From Desulfobacterales bacterium (GTDB lineage Bacteria; Desulfobacterota; Desulfobacteria; Desulfobacterales; JAHEIW01), in contig CP070694.1 of the NCBI GenBank assembly GCA_020353355.1, forward strand, positions 598,250-635,200: a stretch of DNA of 36,951 bases, given 5' to 3'. This document shows, piece by piece, positions 33,730 to 36,951 of this stretch; the stretch's first letter is position 1; every line of letters begins with the position of its first letter. Both the position numbers and the translations under genes were made by a program. The notes beneath the pieces are model-generated. The model was not told the origin of the DNA and did no database searches. It worked only from the letters and a program-made list of their open reading frames with translations.

Positions 33730-34782
33730 TTAAATTTGCCCGAACTCATCCACTGCCTCGATGAATGCCACTATGTTTTCAAACGGGGCATAATCGATGT
33801 CGTAGGCCGGCGCCAACAGCAGACCTTCGGGTCCCAACGTTTCGATACATCGCCGTACTTCGGCCCTGACCTGGTCCGGTGTCCCCCAGTCCCACAGGCG
33901 GGCTGTGCCCACCGTGCCCCACATGGCCAGCCGGTCACCGAATTCCCGTTTTATGGATGCGGCATCCATGCAATCCGGCTGCACCGGATTGATGACGTTC
34001 ACCCCGATATCCACCAGGTCGGGTATGAGGCGCGAAAAATTACCGTCGCAATGATAAAAGATCAATAATTCCGGCGATTCCTTTCGGGCCATATCGATCA
34101 CCCTGGCCATTCGATCTTTGAAATATTCGCGCCAGGTGGCCGGGCTGATCATCAAGCCGGATGGCATGGCGACGTCGTCATCCAGAAGCAGGATGTCCAC
34201 ACCGGCCCGGGCTAAAATGAGTGCGTTTTCAATCAGCATCGAAGTCAGCTGATCGAGGAGGTAATTGGCCAGCTCAGTGCGGCGTTTCAGATCGATCAAG
34301 AAATTTTCGAAGCCGCGCAGGCGCCAGGCGGTCTCAAACAGCTGGCCGCCTAAATGGGGCGGCGAGCCGGCTACGGCAAACCCCTGGGTATGCCAGCGCT
34401 GCACATGCCTGGAGATTTTTGAGTGCCGGGCCGGATTTGAAAAATCGGGGAAGACAAATTTCACTATTTGCTCCGGCGAGCGGATGCGGCTGAGCGGGCG
34501 AGCGGATCCTTTTTCCGGATGGTAATGCCATTCGTGATAAGAACGCAGCTGCGCCAGATTGCCCATATGGATGTCTGCAGGGAGCCTGTCCATATAATCC
34601 AGAAATTCATCCTGATTTGCCGGCGGATCGAATTCAACATAGCGAATGTCAAGGCCGAAATAATCTTCTGGTCGGGTCGGTGCAATGGTCTCCAGTGACT
34701 GATTAAAGAACCCCAGGGCTTTTGGGATACGGTCGGGTTTGCGGCAGAGCAGCGCCTGTCTCACGCGTTCGCAGGCATTCAC
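33730..34782 (-). CDS. uroporphyrinogen decarboxylase (URO-D) family protein, methyltransferase-like
   Basis: The protein is 350 residues from GTG 34782, which is five bases after AGGAGG; an in-frame ATG at 34806 lies upstream of that site and is less likely. It has the TIM-barrel URO-D fold with VRQALLCRKPDRIP at the N-terminus, DILLLDDDVAMPSGLMISP near 195-215, FYHCDGNF near 247-254, and INPVQPDCMD. The HCDG motif is characteristic of URO-D-like corrinoid or coenzyme M methyltransferases (MtaA/CmuA-type) and is where zinc or substrate would bind. True HemE catalytic residues are not evident. No corrinoid protein or activase gene is adjacent. The methyl donor and acceptor are unknown. Confidence 0.88.
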   Translation of the reverse strand: MNACERVRQALLCRKPDRIPKALGFFNQSLETIAPTRPEDYFGLDIRYVEFDPPANQDEFLDYMDRLPADIHMGNLAQLRSYHEWHYHPEKGSARPLSRIRSPEQIVKFVFPDFSNPARHSKISRHVQRWHTQGFAVAGSPPHLGGQLFETAWRLRGFENFLIDLKRRTELANYLLDQLTSMLIENALILARAGVDILLLDDDVAMPSGLMISPATWREYFKDRMARVIDMARKESPELLIFYHCDGNFSRLIPDLVDIGVNVINPVQPDCMDAASIKREFGDRLAMWGTVGTARLWDWGTPDQVRAEVRRCIETLGPEGLLLAPAYDIDYAPFENIVAFIEAVDEFGQI

Positions 34783-34827
34783 AGCAACCTCCTGTTGGAC
34801 TGGCATTAAACCGGTCAGCCGATGTTT

Positions 34828-35631
34828 TTAGCTTTTATTGGGTGAGCTTTCGATTGAAAACTGCAGTCGCGCCGACCCGATTTCAATGATGTCGAGATCG
34901 TTGAGGATGGTCGATTTCTTAACCGTCTTATCGTTGACTTTGGGCTTGGGCAGCCCGCCGATATAATCCAGGTAGAAACCATCGGGCCTTTTGCAGATCG
35001 TAACTGCCGTTGGATCCATCAGCAGACCTTTGACGACGATATCGGAGGTGGGGTGTTTTCCGATGGTTGTAATTTCTCGGGTGAGTTTAAACTGGCCTGT
35101 CCCGCCGGCTAAATAGATGAGGGTGCCGGTGGGTTTTCCTTTTTTGCTTTCGGCGGAAGGTTCGGGGACGTCCGGTACAATGTCCCTCACCATGCCTCGA
35201 TTTTGACTCTTATCCCAGAATCTCACAACGTTAATGCTTTTGGTGGGATTGCTCCTTATCATCATCCTTCGATGCGCGGTCGTATTCATAGCCAGGGTTT
35301 CATCAAATTCATCCGATTCCTTATCGCCTGCCTGTTCGTTTTTCTGATACTTAAAGACAAGAGAGTGCCCTCCGAGGCTGATAACGTCCCCATGTTTTAA
35401 CCAGTGTGAGTTAATCAGCTGCTCGTTGACAAAAGAACCATTTTTGCTCTGCAGATCAATCAGCACAAACCGTTCTCCCAGGCAGTCTATCTTGGCGTGA
35501 TGCCCTGAAACCGCAGGATCGTCGATGACAATGTGATTGGTTTGCCGCCGACCGATCGTCAACGATATGCCCTTTTGAAGTGGATATTCGCCAAGGGATT
35601 TGGTTTTTAATTTCAGCGTTAAAGTTGGCAT
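34828..35631 (-). CDS. dual FHA domain protein
   Basis: The protein has 267 residues. The first FHA domain (about 1-93) has the full signature: TIGRRQTNHIVI, VSGHHAKI and LQSKNGSFVNEQ. The second (about 165-262) is degenerate: it keeps TIGKHPTSDIVV and LPKPKVNDKTV but lacks the SxxH motif, so phosphothreonine binding there is doubtful. A charged linker of about 70 residues joins them. No transmembrane segment is seen. The start ATG at 35631 has no strong ribosome binding site. It lies 45 bp after the URO-D gene in a minus-strand direction and is divergent from the channel pair at 36169, with a long AT-rich gap between, so it could regulate that pair. Confidence 0.9.
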   Translation of the reverse strand: MPTLTLKLKTKSLGEYPLQKGISLTIGRRQTNHIVIDDPAVSGHHAKIDCLGERFVLIDLQSKNGSFVNEQLINSHWLKHGDVISLGGHSLVFKYQKNEQAGDKESDEFDETLAMNTTAHRRMMIRSNPTKSINVVRFWDKSQNRGMVRDIVPDVPEPSAESKKGKPTGTLIYLAGGTGQFKLTREITTIGKHPTSDIVVKGLLMDPTAVTICKRPDGFYLDYIGGLPKPKVNDKTVKKSTILNDLDIIEIGSARLQFSIESSPNKS

Positions 35632-36168
35632 CTGTTTTTCAATGAAAAATTGTTTTTTCCTTCTGCATTCAGGACCGAAAAACCGGATTTAAAAGCTACA
35701 AGCCTGGATCAAAAAAAATCTGTGACAGCCGATTGATTCTATTGATCATATAAGAATATTCGATTTTCGTCAAGATTTCAGAATATCTGATAAATTTATA
35801 AGATACTGTAATTATATTAAATATAATCATTATCCCAAAAATAGTTTTTTCAGAATTCCCGGAATATGATGCTAAGTCGCAATTCGCAAAAAGCCGTCAT
35901 TACGGATTTTTTCGAAATTTGTCTGAAGAACAGTGGTATCATGTACCGAAAAATTAAAATATATTCAAAGCTTTTAAATGTTTAAGTTTTTGGAGATTTT
36001 GGCCGATATAATATATAGGTGCAAACCGATTGTGATTTGAATCGTATAATAGATGATATTTATGGGATTCGAATCAATGGCATAATCTCTGTTGGCTTGA
36101 ACGGAATTGTTCTGTTCATCAAATTTTTGATGATCACGTTAAATAACTTTTTTAAGGACATACTGGTC
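35632..36168. promoter_or_regulatory. AT-rich divergent region with a possible -10 box
   Basis: This 537-bp region lies between the dual-FHA gene and the channel gene. It has no convincing coding frame. TATAAT at 36007-36012 could be a -10 box for the channel gene, but no -35 element is clear at the expected distance. The open frame upstream of 36169 (36019-36168) is continuous with the channel gene but has no start signal. Confidence 0.35.
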
Positions 36169-36714
36169 ATGGCATTGTTAGAAAAATACAGTCTTTTGCT
36201 ACGCTGGTGGTTATTCTTTGCAGTTGCAAGTTTAGGTACCGTGGCGCTTTTTCTGTACGGCGTCATCCAAAAAGTCAACCAGGTAGATGTTACCAAAATC
36301 AGTTTTTTAATTTATGCCGTTTTTGCAGTTTTTACCCTGCGTGTCGGCATTGACACCTACCATCTGTGCAGGGAAAATGAAGTCACAAATCAGCATATCT
36401 CTATATATTACAAAAAAAGTGACATCGGCTGGTTCGTGAGCGACATGCTTCTGACCCTCGGAATGATCGGTACGGTGGCTGGCTTTATATACATGCTGAG
36501 CTCAAGTTTTTCAGAGATGGACCCTCAGAATGTCATCAGCATGCAGGGCGTGTTGGCCAAAATGGGCGCCGGCATGAGCACAGCGCTGTACACGACGGCT
36601 GCCGGTCTTGTTTGTAGTCTGTTACTGAAATTGCAGGTTTTCAACTTTACCCATCACTTAGATTATCTCTCAACAACTCTGGAGAAAAATGAGACCGCGC
36701 AGAATATATTATAA
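36169..36714 (+). CDS. MotA/TolQ/ExbB-type proton channel protein
   Basis: The protein is 181 residues from ATG 36169, with AAGGA at 36154-36158. A longer frame starts at GTG 36019 but has no site. Four hydrophobic segments are visible: about residues 9-30, 42-62, 88-108 and 136-161. The last two carry LGMIGTVAGFIYML and GAGMSTALYTTAAGLVCSLL, the conserved helices of the MotA/TolQ/ExbB family that form the ion channel. It is shorter than ExbB (about 240) and has no long cytoplasmic domain. The next gene overlaps it by 26 bp and encodes an ExbD/TolR-like partner, as expected of this family. Which process the pair powers is unknown. Confidence 0.88.
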   Translation: MALLEKYSLLLRWWLFFAVASLGTVALFLYGVIQKVNQVDVTKISFLIYAVFAVFTLRVGIDTYHLCRENEVTNQHISIYYKKSDIGWFVSDMLLTLGMIGTVAGFIYMLSSSFSEMDPQNVISMQGVLAKMGAGMSTALYTTAAGLVCSLLLKLQVFNFTHHLDYLSTTLEKNETAQNIL

Positions 36715-36951
36715 CAATACAAGCTTTTTGGATCTATTATTCAATACTCTGGTTGGTTTTGTTTTGTTGTTTATTATCGCATTTTTGTTGATCAATCCGA
36801 ATATCAAAAAAGCGGATATCAAAACCAAAGCCGAGTTCGTCATCTCTGTAACATGGAGTGACAACAGTCAAGACGATGTAGACACCTGGTTGCGGGATCC
36901 AGCCGGTAACGTATTGCACTTCAGACAAAAGGACGTTGGTCTGGCTCATTT
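36689..36951 (+). CDS. ExbD/TolR/MotB-like partner of the proton channel (partial, runs off the end)
   Basis: The first 87 codons are inside the window, and the frame stays open to base 36951. GGAG lies just before the ATG at 36689, within the end of the channel gene. The start RPRRIYYNNTSFLDLLFNTL continues into VGFVLLFIIAFLLIN, a single transmembrane helix with Asp15 near its start, where ExbD and TolR have the proton-carrying aspartate. After it comes a soluble periplasmic domain (FVISVTWSDNSQDDVDTW) that does not look like the standard ExbD or the OmpA-like domain of MotB. It is therefore a divergent partner protein, and its full domain build cannot be seen. Confidence 0.75.
   Translation, partial: MRPRRIYYNNTSFLDLLFNTLVGFVLLFIIAFLLINPNIKKADIKTKAEFVISVTWSDNSQDDVDTWLRDPAGNVLHFRQKDVGLAH

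Noticed and set aside
33730-34782. HemE (true uroporphyrinogen decarboxylase)
   Set aside because: The HCDG motif and the divergent N-terminus fit methyltransferase-like URO-D proteins better, and no heme genes are adjacent.
36169-36951. Zorya (ZorAB) anti-phage motor
   Set aside because: ZorA has a long cytoplasmic tail and ZorB an OmpA-like domain. The channel here is only 181 residues and the visible partner shows no OmpA-like part, so the identity is not supported, although related function cannot be excluded.
1-36951. CRISPR array, tRNA or rRNA genes
   Set aside because: No regularly spaced direct repeats of CRISPR type and no tRNA cloverleaf or rRNA-like sequence was noticed on reading both strands; short RNAs could be missed without a covariance search.

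Overview
The window looks like chromosomal DNA from a Desulfobacterota (deltaproteobacterial) organism, probably Desulfobacterales-like. This is inferred from the mix of families: a C_GCAxxG_C_C protein, a GYD protein, a URO-D methyltransferase-like protein, a TRAP-type binding protein, FHA proteins, PPK2 and acyl-CoA catabolism. Gene order is loose, intergenic regions are often long and AT-rich, and several contain hairpin repeats or gene remnants. I saw no tRNA, rRNA, CRISPR array, integrase or transposase.

Layout. 1-1198: mostly non-coding, with a truncated C_GCAxxG_C_C gene on the minus strand. 1199-5675: a plus-strand operon of MoxR ATPase, DUF58 protein and membrane transglutaminase-like protein. 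5676-8290: an inverted pair of REP-like repeats, then three plus-strand genes of unknown function (one exported, two membrane). 8282-9228: a GYD protein and a ferritin-like protein. 9525-13921: an MFS carrier, a long hairpin repeat, an FHA protein, an M20 amidohydrolase and a class V aminotransferase. 14029-17451: a penicillin-binding transpeptidase, a remnant of a duplicated amidase gene, OsmC and a second MFS carrier. 17544-22525: an FAD amine/amino-acid oxidase, an IalB-like exported protein, an acyl-CoA dehydrogenase and an amidase. 22850-25362: an ABM-domain protein preceded by the most unusual gene here, an exported fusion of a TakP-like TRAP solute-binding domain, an Ig-like domain and a caspase (C14) domain. 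25802-28674: an EamA transporter and a large exported M19-like dipeptidase. 28799-31712: four small or medium proteins of unknown function, mostly exported or membrane-bound. 31972-33564: a 53-residue membrane protein, a PNPOx-like flavoprotein and an internally deleted PPK2. 33730-36951: a URO-D-like protein, a dual-FHA protein and a divergent MotA/TolQ/ExbB-type channel pair that runs off the window end.

How the genes may work together. Amidase, M20 amidohydrolase, M19 dipeptidase, class V aminotransferase, FAD oxidase, acyl-CoA dehydrogenase, two MFS carriers and an EamA carrier would suit uptake and breakdown of amides, peptides and organic acids. They are separate transcription units, so this is a regional theme, not a demonstrated pathway. 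The TRAP-caspase protein has no TRAP permease genes near it, so its binding domain is more likely a sensor for the protease than a transport component. All calls come from reading sequence and recalling family motifs; no search was run.
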